DNA from: Pimelobacter simplex
GTDB lineage: Bacteria > Actinomycetota > Actinomycetes > Propionibacteriales > Nocardioidaceae
Assembly (NCBI RefSeq): GCF_900114845.1
Contig: NZ_FOUK01000006.1
Location: forward strand, 258,048-322,047
Direction: 5' to 3'
DNA: 64,000 nucleotides
The notes beneath the pieces were generated by a model. The model did no database searches. It was not told where the DNA came from and worked only from the letters and a program-made list of their open reading frames with translations. Every line of letters begins with the position of its first letter. The first letter of the stretch is position 1. This document shows, piece by piece, positions 7,190 through 16,140 of this stretch. The translations under genes were made by a program, and so were the position numbers.

Positions 7190-8685
7190 CAGCCGCAGAC
7201 CGGCGCGTCGGGCAGCGGCGCGGGGACACCGATCGACGGCATGCCCAGCCCCACGTTGACCGACGCCGGTGCCGGCTCGGCCGTGCGGCGCTCCCACGCG
7301 TCGCCCGAGCGGGTACGACGCAGCGCCCGCACCGGACCGTCGGCGACCAGGTGGTGCGGCGCGGCGTAGGTCACCTGGACGGTCACCATGTCGCCGGGGC
7401 GCGGTGCGCCCTCGACCTGCGAGAAGTCGGCCTCGAAGTGCACGAGCCGGTTGTCGGGAGCCCGCCCAGACAGCCGGTGGGTGGCGGCGTCCTTGCGCCC
7501 CTCGCCCTCGGCGACCATGAGCTCGAGCTCGCGGCCCACTAGCTTCTGGTTCTCGTCCCAGGTGATCTCGTTGACGAGGTCGACGAGCCGGTTGTAGCGG
7601 TCGGTGACGTCGACCTGCGGGACCTGGTCGGGCAGCGTCGCGGCCGGCGTACCGGGGCGCTTGGAGTACTGGAACGTGAACGCCCCCGAGAACCGGGCCT
7701 CCCGGACGACCTTGAGCGTCTCCTGGAAGTCCTCCTCGGTCTCGCCGGGGAAGCCCACGATGATGTCGGTGGTGATCGCGGCGTCCGGCAGCGCCGCCCG
7801 GACCCGCTCGATGATGCCGAGGAACTTCTCCTGGCGGTACGAGCGCCGCATGTCCTTGAGGACCTTCGACGAGCCCGACTGCAGCGGCATGTGCAGGCTC
7901 GGCATCACGTTGGGCGTCTCGGCCATCGCCTCGATGACGTCGTCGGTGAACTCCGCCGGGTGCGGGCTGGTGAACCGGACCCGCTCCAGACCCTCGATCT
8001 CACCGCACGCGCGCAGCAGCTTCGAGAACGCCTGCCGGTCGCCGAACTCCACGCCGTAGGCGTTGACGTTCTGGCCCAGCAGCGTGATCTCGGAGACGCC
8101 CTCGGCGACGAGCGCCTCGATCTCGGCCAGGATCTCGCCGGGCCGGCGGTCCTTCTCCTTGCCCCGCAGGCTGGGCACGATGCAGAACGTGCAGGTGTTG
8201 TTGCACCCGACGCTCACCGACACCCACGCGGCGTACGCCGACTCGCGCTTGGTGGGCAACGTCGACGGGAACACGTCGAGCGACTCGAGGATCTCGACCT
8301 GCGCCTCCTCCTGCACCCGCGCCCGGTCGAGCAGCGCCGGCAGCGACCCGATGTTGTGGGTGCCGAACACGACGTCGACCCACGGCGCGCGCTTCACCAC
8401 GGTGTCGCGGTCCTTCTGCGCCATGCACCCACCGACCGCGATCTGCATCCCGGGCCGCTTCGCCTTGATCGGCGCCAGGTGGCCGAGGTTGCCGTAGAGC
8501 CGGTTGTCGGCGTTCTCGCGCACCGCGCAGGTGTTGAAAACGACGACGTCCGCCTGCTCGCCGTCGGGGGCCGCGGCGTAGCCGGCGTCCTCCAGCAGCC
8601 CGGAGAGGCGCTCGGAGTCGTGCACGTTCATCTGGCACCCGTAGGTGCGGACCTCGTAGGTGCGGGGCTGGGCTGTGGTGCTCAT
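7189..8685 (-). CDS. miaB: tRNA-2-methylthio-N6-dimethylallyladenosine synthase MiaB
   Basis: MiaB is a radical-SAM enzyme with two Fe-S clusters that adds a methylthio group to i6A37 in tRNA made by MiaA. The 498-residue protein has the three N-terminal cysteines of the auxiliary cluster (RTYGCQMN, VFNTCAVRE, VGGCMAQKD), the radical-SAM motif CNNTCTFC in VSVGCNNTCTFCIVPSLRG, and a C-terminal TRAM-like region (around residues 380-450). It is longer than the usual ~440-residue enzyme because of a Pro/Ala-rich C-terminal tail of about 40 residues. The ATG at 8685 opens directly into MSTTAQPRTYEVRTYGC. It is first in an operon with peptidase E. Confidence 0.96.
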   Translation of the reverse strand: MSTTAQPRTYEVRTYGCQMNVHDSERLSGLLEDAGYAAAPDGEQADVVVFNTCAVRENADNRLYGNLGHLAPIKAKRPGMQIAVGGCMAQKDRDTVVKRAPWVDVVFGTHNIGSLPALLDRARVQEEAQVEILESLDVFPSTLPTKRESAYAAWVSVSVGCNNTCTFCIVPSLRGKEKDRRPGEILAEIEALVAEGVSEITLLGQNVNAYGVEFGDRQAFSKLLRACGEIEGLERVRFTSPHPAEFTDDVIEAMAETPNVMPSLHMPLQSGSSKVLKDMRRSYRQEKFLGIIERVRAALPDAAITTDIIVGFPGETEEDFQETLKVVREARFSGAFTFQYSKRPGTPAATLPDQVPQVDVTDRYNRLVDLVNEITWDENQKLVGRELELMVAEGEGRKDAATHRLSGRAPDNRLVHFEADFSQVEGAPRPGDMVTVQVTYAAPHHLVADGPVRALRRTRSGDAWERRTAEPAPASVNVGLGMPSIGVPAPLPDAPVCG

Positions 8686-8798
8686 GACCGCTCAAGAGTA
8701 CGGCGCGGGGAGGTCCATCGGAGAAAGCCCAGGGGCACCGGAGCAGGCCGGCGACGCGAGGGGCCCGGGCCTCGGCGCCGCCCAGTAGGGTCGTCCCC

Positions 8799-9185
8799 AT
8801 GCCCGACACCGCGTCCCCCGGCTTCGTCGCCCGCCACAACCAGGTGGTCGGCAGCGTCCTCAGCATCGTCGCGCTGCTCGCGGCGGTCGGCATGGGCGCG
8901 GGCCTGATGTTCGGCACCGAGACCCGCGGCGTGTCCGCGATCCTCACCGTGCTCACCGTCGCGGGCGGCACGTTCACCCTCCTCCTGCTCGGCATCGGCG
9001 CCACCCTGCGCGCGCTCACGCCCAGCGAGCAGTGGGAGCGCGAGGAGGACGACTGGCGCCGGGGCATGGGGCTGCCGGCCCTGGCCGACGCCCCGCCGCC
9101 CGCGAACCACCGCCGGGTCGCGCTGTACGCCGTCCTGGCGGTCCTCGTCGGGCTCACGCTCAGCGTCGTGCCCGACATCCTCTGA
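8799..9185 (+). CDS. Small membrane protein of unknown function
   Basis: A 128-residue protein with three probable membrane segments: about residues 18-38 (VVGSVLSIVALLAAVGMGAG), 46-68 (AILTVLTVAGGTFTLLLLG) and 108-125 (ALYAVLAVLVGLTLSVV), with a charged cytoplasmic or external loop (EQWEREEDDWRRG) between the second and third. I do not recognise a named family. It is monocistronic: divergent from miaB with a 113-bp gap and followed by a hairpin at 9209. An ATG start at 8799 with little upstream ribosome-binding signal leaves the start slightly uncertain. Confidence 0.7.
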   Translation: MPDTASPGFVARHNQVVGSVLSIVALLAAVGMGAGLMFGTETRGVSAILTVLTVAGGTFTLLLLGIGATLRALTPSEQWEREEDDWRRGMGLPALADAPPPANHRRVALYAVLAVLVGLTLSVVPDIL

Positions 9186-9208
9186 CGCCCGGCCCAGAGG
9201 GACGACGA

Positions 9209-9231
9209 CCCGGGATCTTTACCTTCCCGGG
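9209..9231 (+). terminator. Hairpin after the small membrane protein gene
   Basis: A 7-bp perfect inverted repeat CCCGGGA / TCCCGGG with a 9-nt loop, 23 bp after the stop codon of the preceding gene. There is no T-tract, so it is a weak or factor-assisted terminator at best. Confidence 0.45.
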
Positions 9232-9361
9232 CAGCGCGGCAACGCCGCCCACAACTTGTTGAAACCTTGACGAAACCTCGGGTGACGAGGGTCGGGGGAC
9301 GCCGTGTCACCTCGTGACGACCGGGACGGCCGTACCGCGTTCCCGAGCTGAGAGTCCCCCC

Positions 9362-12300
9362 ATGTCACCCACCCCCCGTCGACCGCTGCGTCGATCCGGG
9401 CGGCCGGTCCTCGCGGCCGCCCTCGCCCTGCCGTTCTCCCTCGCCCTCCTCGCGCCCCTGCCGACGCTGACCCCGTCGGCGGGCGCCGCCCCCGGCGCGG
9501 TCGCCGCGGGCGACGACTGGTCCGTCACCACGGCACCGGGCGGGTACGAGGTCACCGTCGAGCTCGACCGGTCGCTCCCGATCGTGTCGGACGCCCCCAC
9601 CATCGAGGTGGACGGCGTCTCGATCGGCGTGGCCACCGAGGCACCCGACGGCCGCTCGCTGAGCGTCTTCACCACCGACCCGTCCGTCGCCGACGCCCAG
9701 GACGTCGAGGCCGGCTGGGCGAGCCGCAGCGCCACCGCTCCCGCCGCCCGCACGGCCGCCGTCGCGCCCGAGGCGAGCGCGGCCGAGGCGCTCGACGCCG
9801 ACCCGTCCGCGCCGGGCACCGCCACCTTCAGCGAGTCGATCTACAAGTTTGGCGACCAGAGCGTCGACCTGGCCGCGATCGGCGGCATCCGCGGCGAGAT
9901 GGAGGGCAAGCTCTACCTGCCCGACACCCCCGGCAAGCGGCCCGTCGTCCTGCTGCTGCACGGCCGGCACGGCTACTGCTACGGCTCCGGTGCGGCCAAC
10001 CCGGCGCGGTGGCCCTGCTCGGCCACGCAGAAGTCGATCCCCAGCTACCTCGGGTACGACGGCACCGCGCGGGCGCTCGCCAGCCACGGCTACGCCGTCG
10101 TCTCGATCTCGGCCAACGCCATCAACGCCAACGACAACCAGCTCGCGGCCGACCAGGGCGCCCAGGCCCGCGGCCAGCTGGTCCTCGACACCCTCGACCT
10201 GCTCGCCGACGCGAGCAGCGGCAAGCCGGTCCGGCTCCACGACGACGCCACCGACGCCGACGTCACCCTCGACGAGGCGCTCGACCGCGGCACCGTCGCG
10301 CTGGCCGAGCGCGCCGACGGGTTCGTCACCGCGCCCGACCCGCTCGACGACGTCTCCGCGGCCGACCTGGTCGGCCGCCTCGACCTCGACCGCGTCGGCC
10401 TGATGGGCCACTCGCGCGGCGGCGAGGGCGTCACCTACGCGGCGACCCTCAACACCCTGCGAGCCCACCCGTTCGGCCTGACCTCGGTGCTCCCCCTCGC
10501 CCCGGTCGACTTCGCCCGGATGACGGTGCCCGGCGTCGCGATGAACGTCGTCCTCCCCTACTGCGACGGCGACGTCTCGAACCAGCAGGGCCAGCACATG
10601 CTCGACGACTCCCGCTACGCCTTCGGCGACGACTCGCTGCGGGCCGGCACCTGGGTGATGGGCGCGAACCACAACTTCTACAACACCGTGTGGACGCCCG
10701 GCGTGTACCTCAACTCGGTCAGCGACGACTGGAGCAACAGCACCGCGCGCCGTACCGAGCCGGTGTGCGGCACCGACCCGTCGGTGGCGGCCACGTCGAT
10801 CCGGATGACGGCGGCCGAGCAGTACCGCCAGGGCAGCGTCTACATGGCCGCCTGGTTCCGGCTCACCGTCGGCGGGGAGCAGCAGTTCCTGCCGATGTTC
10901 GACGGCACCGGCGCCGTCCCCGAGGTCCTCGATGGCGAGGACGTCCGCACCCAGGCCACGGCGCCCTCCTCCGCGCGGTCGACGGTGGCCTCGTTCGAGT
11001 CGACCAGCTCGCTCATCCGCACCTCCGGCGCGGCCACCGCGACGGTCTGCGCGAGCCTCGCCGGGCGCACCGTCGCCCCGTCCCTGCCGGCCTGCGCCAG
11101 CACCGCGATGGCCTCGGCCACCGTCCCGCACTGGACGCCGGCGAGCAACGGCGGCAACGTCCCGGCCACGCCGCTCACCCAGCTCACCTGGACCGGCTCC
11201 GGCGACGAGCTGCGCGTGGCGATGCCCACCGCGCGCCGCGACGTCTCGGGCTACGAGCGGCTCTCGCTCAAGCTCGCGGCCGCCGAGAGCGTCGCGGTCG
11301 ACACCGACCTGACGCTCACGGTGCTCGACGGCAAGGGCGCCACCTGGAGCTCGCTGGTGTCGGCGCTCAACCCGCAGGCCCTGCGCCGGCTGCCGTCCTC
11401 GGCGACGAGCACCAGCACGTCGACGCTCAAGAAGATCGTCCTCCAGCAGCTCGTCGTCCCCGTCGCGGACCTCACCGCGGCCGGCGTCGACCTGACCGAC
11501 GTGCGGGAGATCCGGTTCGCCGGAGCCCCCGCGAGCGACGGCGGCACGACCGGCGCGGCGTACCTCTCCGACCTGGCGTTCGAGCGCTCGGCCGTCGGCA
11601 CGCCCGCCGTCGGTGCGGAGCCGGTCCTCGGTGTGTACGCGCCCTACGTCGACGAGGGCAACGGCCCCGGGACGTACGACATCGCGGTCACGCTCGACAA
11701 GCCGGCCACCCGGCCGGTCACCGGCTACGCCTCGCTGCTCGGCTCCACCTCGAGCCGCGCCGGCGCCGCGATGGAGAAGGTCGTCTTCGAGCCCGGCGAG
11801 ACCTGCAAGGTCGTCACCGCCACGCTCAACGGCGACCTGCTGCCGAGCACGAGCAACGGCACGAGCCTCAAGGCGAGCGTCATCAACACCCGCGGTGGCG
11901 TGATGGGACCGGACGCGGTCGTGTTCACCACCATCCGCGAGGACGACGGCGTCACCGGCGGCACCCCGCTCCCGCCGTACGGCGTCCCGGGGGACGTGTG
12001 CGCGGAGCTCGCGTCGCTCGGCACCGTCGGCACGGTCACCGCCAGTGACCCCACGCCGGTCCCCGGCGAGACGATCACCCTCACCGCTGGCGGCTTCCGC
12101 GCCGGGGAGTCGGTGACCTTCACCCCCGAGGGCATCGCTCCGGTCTCCGCCGTCGCCGACAGCACCGGCCTGGCCGGCGTCACGCTCACCGTGCCCGCCG
12201 ACGTCGCCCGCGGCACGATCGCGGTCACCGCCCAGGCCGCCGCGACGGGACTCGTGGCCGAGGGAGAGCTCGCCGCCCTCGACCCGACCAGCACGACGCT

Positions 12301-13147
12301 GAGCTGGACGCCCGACGAGGTCGCCGTCAACAAGCCGTTCGACCTGGTCGCGACCGTCGCCGGACCGGACACCGCCGGCCGCGTGGAGTTCCTCGACGGC
12401 ACGACCTCGCTCGGCTCGGCCGACGTCGTCGACGGCGTCGCCACGCTGCCGCTCAACGGCCTCAAGGCCGGGACGCACCACCTGAGCGCGGTCTTCGGGC
12501 AGACCACGACCGCGCAGGCGTCCACGTCCAACGTGGTCACCTTCGCGCTCAGCCGCGGCCAGTCCGCGATCGCGCTGTCGCTCTCGGCGGGCACCGCGGC
12601 CTACGGCACCCGCTCGACGGCCACGGTCGTCGTCCCGGGCGGCGCCGGAGGCACGGTCGACGTCGACGTCGCCGGGACCCCGCGGACCTACCCGGTCCCG
12701 GCCGACGGTGTGGTCACGGTCCCCCTGCCGGCCACGCTGGCCGTCGGCGAGCACCGTGTGAGCGCGGCGTTCTCCGGCACCGACGAGCTCGCGGAGAGCG
12801 GCCCGATCACGGCGACCTACCGGGTCACCCGGGCGACCCTGGCCCTGAGCACCACGGCCAAGGCGAAGGTCCGGCGCGGCGCGAAGCTGCCCGTCCGGGT
12901 CCGCGTCTCCGGCGTCGTCGCCGGAGGCCCCGTCGCCGGCACCGCTCAGGTGCAGGTCGCGGTCGGCAGCGGCCGGTTCCGGACCGTGGCCCGGGTCCCG
13001 CTCGGCCGCGGCACCGCGACGACGAAGGTCAAGGTCACCGCGCCGAAGTCCCGCAAGGCCACCTACCTCCGGGTGCGGACCGTCCTGCCGGCCGGCACGA
13101 CGTACGCCGCGGCGGTGTCGCCGGTGACGGTGGTGGTGCTGCGCTGA
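9362..13147 (+). CDS. Large secreted alpha/beta hydrolase with C-terminal Ig-like repeats
   Basis: A 1261-residue exported protein. A signal peptide covers about residues 1-42 (arginine-rich start, hydrophobic AAALALPFSLALLAPL, then AGAAPG). An alpha/beta-hydrolase domain spans roughly residues 150-490: oxyanion segment VVLLLHGRHGYC, nucleophile elbow GHSRGGEG with the serine near residue 351, and a probable catalytic histidine in MGANHNFYN near 436. A middle beta-rich region follows. From about residue 890 come at least three Ig-like/Big_3-type beta domains (TSTTLSWTPDEVAVNKPFDL and similar). The ATG at 9362 is chosen because a start at 9314 would put 16 non-signal-like residues first. It may act on an extracellular ester or polymer; the substrate is unknown. 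Confidence 0.8.
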   Translation: MSPTPRRPLRRSGRPVLAAALALPFSLALLAPLPTLTPSAGAAPGAVAAGDDWSVTTAPGGYEVTVELDRSLPIVSDAPTIEVDGVSIGVATEAPDGRSLSVFTTDPSVADAQDVEAGWASRSATAPAARTAAVAPEASAAEALDADPSAPGTATFSESIYKFGDQSVDLAAIGGIRGEMEGKLYLPDTPGKRPVVLLLHGRHGYCYGSGAANPARWPCSATQKSIPSYLGYDGTARALASHGYAVVSISANAINANDNQLAADQGAQARGQLVLDTLDLLADASSGKPVRLHDDATDADVTLDEALDRGTVALAERADGFVTAPDPLDDVSAADLVGRLDLDRVGLMGHSRGGEGVTYAATLNTLRAHPFGLTSVLPLAPVDFARMTVPGVAMNVVLPYCDGDVSNQQGQHMLDDSRYAFGDDSLRAGTWVMGANHNFYNTVWTPGVYLNSVSDDWSNSTARRTEPVCGTDPSVAATSIRMTAAEQYRQGSVYMAAWFRLTVGGEQQFLPMFDGTGAVPEVLDGEDVRTQATAPSSARSTVASFESTSSLIRTSGAATATVCASLAGRTVAPSLPACASTAMASATVPHWTPASNGGNVPATPLTQLTWTGSGDELRVAMPTARRDVSGYERLSLKLAAAESVAVDTDLTLTVLDGKGATWSSLVSALNPQALRRLPSSATSTSTSTLKKIVLQQLVVPVADLTAAGVDLTDVREIRFAGAPASDGGTTGAAYLSDLAFERSAVGTPAVGAEPVLGVYAPYVDEGNGPGTYDIAVTLDKPATRPVTGYASLLGSTSSRAGAAMEKVVFEPGETCKVVTATLNGDLLPSTSNGTSLKASVINTRGGVMGPDAVVFTTIREDDGVTGGTPLPPYGVPGDVCAELASLGTVGTVTASDPTPVPGETITLTAGGFRAGESVTFTPEGIAPVSAVADSTGLAGVTLTVPADVARGTIAVTAQAAATGLVAEGELAALDPTSTTLSWTPDEVAVNKPFDLVATVAGPDTAGRVEFLDGTTSLGSADVVDGVATLPLNGLKAGTHHLSAVFGQTTTAQASTSNVVTFALSRGQSAIALSLSAGTAAYGTRSTATVVVPGGAGGTVDVDVAGTPRTYPVPADGVVTVPLPATLAVGEHRVSAAFSGTDELAESGPITATYRVTRATLALSTTAKAKVRRGAKLPVRVRVSGVVAGGPVAGTAQVQVAVGSGRFRTVARVPLGRGTATTKVKVTAPKSRKATYLRVRTVLPAGTTYAAAVSPVTVVVLR

Positions 13148-13171
13148 CCGTCACCACCTGAGGGAGCACGG

Positions 13172-13202
13172 ACGGGCGGGGTCGCACCACGACCTCGCCC
13201 GT
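13172..13202. terminator. Hairpin between convergent genes
   Basis: Arms ACGGGCGGGGTCG and CGACCTCGCCCGT pair over 13 positions with one G-T pair and a 5-nt loop. It lies between the secreted hydrolase and the convergent hotdog gene and can serve both strands. No clear T-run. Confidence 0.6.
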
Positions 13203-13220
13203 TCCGTCGTCCCCGGACGA

Positions 13221-13706
13221 TCACTTCTTCTTGCTGGTCACCCACAGGTTGATGACGCCGTCGATGACGACCGTGCCGTCGTCCCGGACACCCTTCACGC
13301 GGACCGGGAGGTCACCCTCGGCCGCGTCCCACTGCTCCTGGTCGGTCTCGGCCGTGCACGTGATGTCGCTCGTCGCCTTGGCGGTGTAGGCGACCTCCAT
13401 CCCCTTCGGGATCCACCGCTTGTCCCGCGGGATCGACGCCTCCGCCAGCGCCCCCATCGCCATCTCGAGGCCGTTGCAGAGCGCGATCGCGTGGACCGTG
13501 CCGATGTGGTTCTGCACACGACGGCGCTTGGGGATGACGACCTCGGCGTAGTTCGGCCGCAGCTCGGTCACCCGCGGGTGGATCGTCGCGAAGTACGGCG
13601 CCTTCTGGCTGAACGCGAACGAGAACACCCGCTTGCCGAGGGTGCCGCCGACGACGGGCAGGCTCGTGGTGGTCTTCCAGAGGCTGTGGACCTGGCTCAT
13701 GAGCAT
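13221..13706 (-). CDS. DUF4442-type hotdog-fold protein (thioesterase-like)
   Basis: A protein of about 161 residues resembling the DUF4442 hotdog-fold group, related to acyl-CoA thioesterases. Visible features are RVTELRPNYAEVVIPKRRRVQNHIGTVHAIALCN, in which NHIGTVHA has the position of the helix-capping catalytic segment of hotdog enzymes, and a C-terminal strand region with VRVKGVRDDGTVVIDGVINLWV. Start is uncertain: ATG codons at 13706 and 13700 and an upstream TTG at 13727 are all in frame. I use 13706. The enzyme may remove acyl groups from CoA, but the substrate is not predictable. Convergent with the secreted hydrolase and co-directional with the methyltransferase upstream. Confidence 0.75.
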   Translation of the reverse strand: MLMSQVHSLWKTTTSLPVVGGTLGKRVFSFAFSQKAPYFATIHPRVTELRPNYAEVVIPKRRRVQNHIGTVHAIALCNGLEMAMGALAEASIPRDKRWIPKGMEVAYTAKATSDITCTAETDQEQWDAAEGDLPVRVKGVRDDGTVVIDGVINLWVTSKKK

Positions 13707-13767
13707 GAGGCTACTCGTCGGTAACAATGCCCGGCAAGGTGACCTCGGCTACCCGCGGACCCGCTCG

Positions 13768-14667
13768 TCACGCCTGGCGCGCCTTGCGCGCCACCACGAA
13801 GATCCGCCGGAACGGCAGCACCACGCCCTGCCCGTCGTCGGGATACGCCGACCGGAGCCGGCGCTTGAGCTCGTCCTCGAAGCCCGGCCGCAGGTCGTCC
13901 GGCAACGCCTGGAGCGTGGGTCGCGCGCCCGTCCCGGACACCCACGTGAACACCGGGTCCGGTCCTCGCAGCACGTGGAGGTACGTCGTCTCCCAGGCAT
14001 CGACGTCGCACCCGAGCCCCTGGAGGGCCCGCAGGTACGTCGCCGCGTCGTGCGAGCTCGGAACCGCGACCCCGCCCAGGTGCGCGGCGTACGGCTCCTC
14101 GGCGGCCAGCTCGTCGCGCAGGGTGTGGCTCGGCTCCCCGAAGTTGCCGGGCACCTGGAACGCCAGCCAGCCGCCGGGCGTCACCGCGCGCACCAGGCCC
14201 GGCAACAGGTCGAGATGACCCGGCACCCACTGGAGCATCGCGTTGGACACCAGCACGTCGACACCGCCCTCGGGCGCCTGCTCGAGCCAGTCCCGGACGT
14301 CGGCCTGGGCGTACCGGATCCGCGCCGCCGCCTTTGTGTCGGAGGCTGCGCGCACCATGTCAGGACTGGAATCGATGCCGGTGATCGCAGCGGCCGGCCA
14401 GCGGTCAGCGAGAAGGGAGGTGAGGTTGCCAGGACCACAACCGAGATCGACCACCACAGTGGGATCGAGCGCGTCCACGCGACCGACGAGATCGACGAAC
14501 GGCCGGCCCCGTTCGTCGGCATAGGCGAGATAGCGCTGCGGATCCCACACGAGTCCGCCGCCCACGCCGCCAGCAGCGCGCCGGCCGGAACCCTGCGCAG
14601 GGCCCTGCGCGGGGCTCGGGTCGGCCGGGTTCACCGGGTCGGCCGGGTTCGGGACGGTCGGGGTCAT
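13768..14667 (-). CDS. tam: Trans-aconitate 2-methyltransferase-like SAM methyltransferase
   Basis: A 299-residue SAM-dependent methyltransferase. Tam methylates trans-aconitate, a spontaneous by-product that inhibits the citric-acid cycle. Motif I is VVVDLGCGPGNLTSLLAD, followed by GIDSSPDMV at the end of strand 2 and VSNAMLQWVPG, typical of the Tam group, then the LAFQVPGN strand. The first 40 residues are an unusual Pro/Ala/Gly-rich extension (NPADPVNPADPSPAQGPAQG), encoded by short direct repeats and absent from most family members. An alternative start could remove it. The ATG at 14667 overlaps the upstream hydrolase stop by 4 bp. Confidence 0.85.
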   Translation of the reverse strand: MTPTVPNPADPVNPADPSPAQGPAQGSGRRAAGGVGGGLVWDPQRYLAYADERGRPFVDLVGRVDALDPTVVVDLGCGPGNLTSLLADRWPAAAITGIDSSPDMVRAASDTKAAARIRYAQADVRDWLEQAPEGGVDVLVSNAMLQWVPGHLDLLPGLVRAVTPGGWLAFQVPGNFGEPSHTLRDELAAEEPYAAHLGGVAVPSSHDAATYLRALQGLGCDVDAWETTYLHVLRGPDPVFTWVSGTGARPTLQALPDDLRPGFEDELKRRLRSAYPDDGQGVVLPFRRIFVVARKARQA

Positions 14668-15575
14668 CGGGTCGCCTCCGCTCGCTCGGCGACGAACTCC
14701 AGCACGAGGGCATTCACCGCAGCGGGTCGTTCGAGCTGGAGGAAGTGCCCGGCGCCCTCGACCACGACGGACCGGCTGCCGGCCGGCAGTCGGCCCCCGA
14801 TCCGGTCGGCCCAGCGGGCGTCGAGGCACCCGTCGTCGGCGCCCTGCAGGTAGAGCAGCGGCACGCGCGGCGCGCCGGTCCAGTCCCGGGCCAGTGGCCG
14901 GTAGCGCGCGGGCAGCTGCCAGGCGCGGGGCTGGGCCCGGTAGTAGCCCAGTGCGGCGGCCCTGCGGGCGTCGTCGGGCAGTGCGGCCGCGAGGTGGGCC
15001 AGGTCGGTGGTCGCGTCGTAGCCGGGCGACCAGCCCCGCCACAGGTGGGCGACGAGGCGCTCGAAGGCGCGCTCGGGCAGCAGCGGGAGCTGGTTGAACA
15101 GCGTGTACCAGCTCAGCGCCGCCTGCCGCGGCAGGATCCGCAGCCAGCGGATCAGGTCGTCGCGGCGCGGGTTCATCGCGGTGAACGGCGGGACGGCGAG
15201 CGCCACCACGGCACCGAACGGGTTCGCCTCCGACGCGGCGATGCCGTTGGCCGTGATCGCACCCCAGTCGTGGCCGACGAGCACCGCCCGGTCGTCGCCG
15301 CCGAGCGCGCGGTGCAGGCCGAGCGCGTCGTCCATCAGGGCCGGCACGTGGTAGCTGCCGTCGGCCGGGACGCCGCTGGGCGCGTAGCCACGGGTGAACG
15401 GCGCGACCACGCGGTAGCCGGCATCGGCCAGCGCGGGGCCGAGGTGGCGCCAGGTGTGGGCGGTGTCGGGGAAGCCGTGCAGGAGGAGGGCCAGCGGCCG
15501 TCGTACGTCGTCGGGATCGCCCCAGGTCAGGCTGGCCAGGGTGACCGGCCCGAGGGCGGTGAGGTGCTCGGTCAT
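14664..15575 (-). CDS. Alpha/beta hydrolase, epoxide-hydrolase-like
   Basis: A 303-residue alpha/beta hydrolase of the epoxide hydrolase / haloalkane dehalogenase type. It has the oxyanion segment LLLHGFPDTAHTWRHLG near residue 33, the nucleophile elbow VGHDWGAITANG with aspartate as nucleophile, and the catalytic histidine in VVEGAGHFLQLERP near the C-terminus. It should open an epoxide or hydrolyse another small electrophile in the cytoplasm. The ATG at 15575 is 7 nt from a -10-like TACGCT, suggesting a leaderless mRNA controlled by the divergent MarR regulator. It overlaps the methyltransferase gene by 4 bp. Confidence 0.88.
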   Translation of the reverse strand: MTEHLTALGPVTLASLTWGDPDDVRRPLALLLHGFPDTAHTWRHLGPALADAGYRVVAPFTRGYAPSGVPADGSYHVPALMDDALGLHRALGGDDRAVLVGHDWGAITANGIAASEANPFGAVVALAVPPFTAMNPRRDDLIRWLRILPRQAALSWYTLFNQLPLLPERAFERLVAHLWRGWSPGYDATTDLAHLAAALPDDARRAAALGYYRAQPRAWQLPARYRPLARDWTGAPRVPLLYLQGADDGCLDARWADRIGGRLPAGSRSVVVEGAGHFLQLERPAAVNALVLEFVAERAEATR

Positions 15576-15581
15576 GGGCCG

Positions 15582-15610
15582 AGCGTACGCCGAATTTATC
15601 TTGACATCAA
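15582..15610 (-). promoter_or_regulatory. Promoter of the hydrolase-tam operon
   Basis: On the minus strand TTGATG (15610-15605), a 17-bp spacer and TACGCT (15587-15582) form a good sigma-70-type promoter. Transcription would start about 7 nt later, at or next to the ATG at 15575, so the mRNA should be leaderless. The -35 box is inside the MarR operator. Confidence 0.65.
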
Positions 15611-15613
15611 GAT
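15598..15613. promoter_or_regulatory. Operator for the divergent MarR-family regulator
   Basis: A perfect palindrome ATCTTGA-CA-TCAAGAT in the 66-bp gap between the divergent hydrolase and marR-type genes. The sequence is a typical MarR-family operator form and covers the -35 region of the hydrolase promoter. It also lies upstream of a -10-like TACACT (15629-15634) that would start the regulator mRNA at its own ATG. Autoregulation is therefore likely. Confidence 0.75.
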
Positions 15614-15641
15614 TCTCGACCCACCCGCTACACTGCAGGTC

Positions 15642-16136
15642 ATGGCGGACCGGGACGAGGTCGACTCCCTGATCGAGGCGTGGGCGCGTGAGCGCAACGA
15701 CCTCGACCTGGCGCCGGTCGCCGTCTTCAGCCGGATCGCGCGGGTCTCCCACCATGTCGACAAGGCGCGTCGCCACGCCTTCACCTCGCACGACATCGAG
15801 CCCTGGGAGTTCGACGTCCTGGCGGCGCTGCGCCGCGCCGGGGCGCCGTACGAGCTCTCGCCGGGGCGGCTCCTGCGCGAGACCCTGGTGACCAGCGGGA
15901 CGATGACCAACCGGGTCGACCGGCTGACCACCCGCGGCCTCGTCGAGCGCCACCCGGACCCCTCGGACCGCCGCGGCGTGCTGGTCCGGCTCACCCCCGA
16001 GGGCAAGGACGCGGTCGACGGCGCGTTCGCGGCCCTCCTCGACGCGGAGCGCGAGCTCCTCACCGGCCTGTCCGCGGACGACCAGGCCGAGCTCGCGGGC
16101 CTGCTGCGGCGCCTGCTCCTGCCGTTCGCGGGCTGA
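15642..16136 (+). CDS. MarR-family transcriptional regulator
   Basis: A 164-residue winged-helix repressor of the MarR family. The helix-turn-helix is around residues 65-95 (SPGRLLRETLVTSGTMTNRV) and the wing carries the conserved DR-G pair in VERHPDPSDRRGVLVRLTPEG. N- and C-terminal helices should form the dimer. It probably represses the divergent hydrolase-methyltransferase operon and itself through the palindrome at 15598, being relieved by a small organic ligand (inference). The ATG at 15642 is 7 nt after TACACT, so the message may be leaderless; there is no ribosome-binding site. Confidence 0.9.
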   Translation: MADRDEVDSLIEAWARERNDLDLAPVAVFSRIARVSHHVDKARRHAFTSHDIEPWEFDVLAALRRAGAPYELSPGRLLRETLVTSGTMTNRVDRLTTRGLVERHPDPSDRRGVLVRLTPEGKDAVDGAFAALLDAERELLTGLSADDQAELAGLLRRLLLPFAG

Positions 16137-16140
16137 CGTC

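Noticed and set aside
9240..9300. Promoter at TTGACG upstream of the secreted hydrolase
   Set aside because: No acceptable -10 box at 16-18 bp spacing.
9365..12754. An 1129-codon open frame antisense to the secreted hydrolase
   Set aside because: Composition (Arg, Gly, Asp, Val, His repeats) and lack of any motif mark it as a shadow; the plus-strand frame has signal peptide and catalytic motifs.
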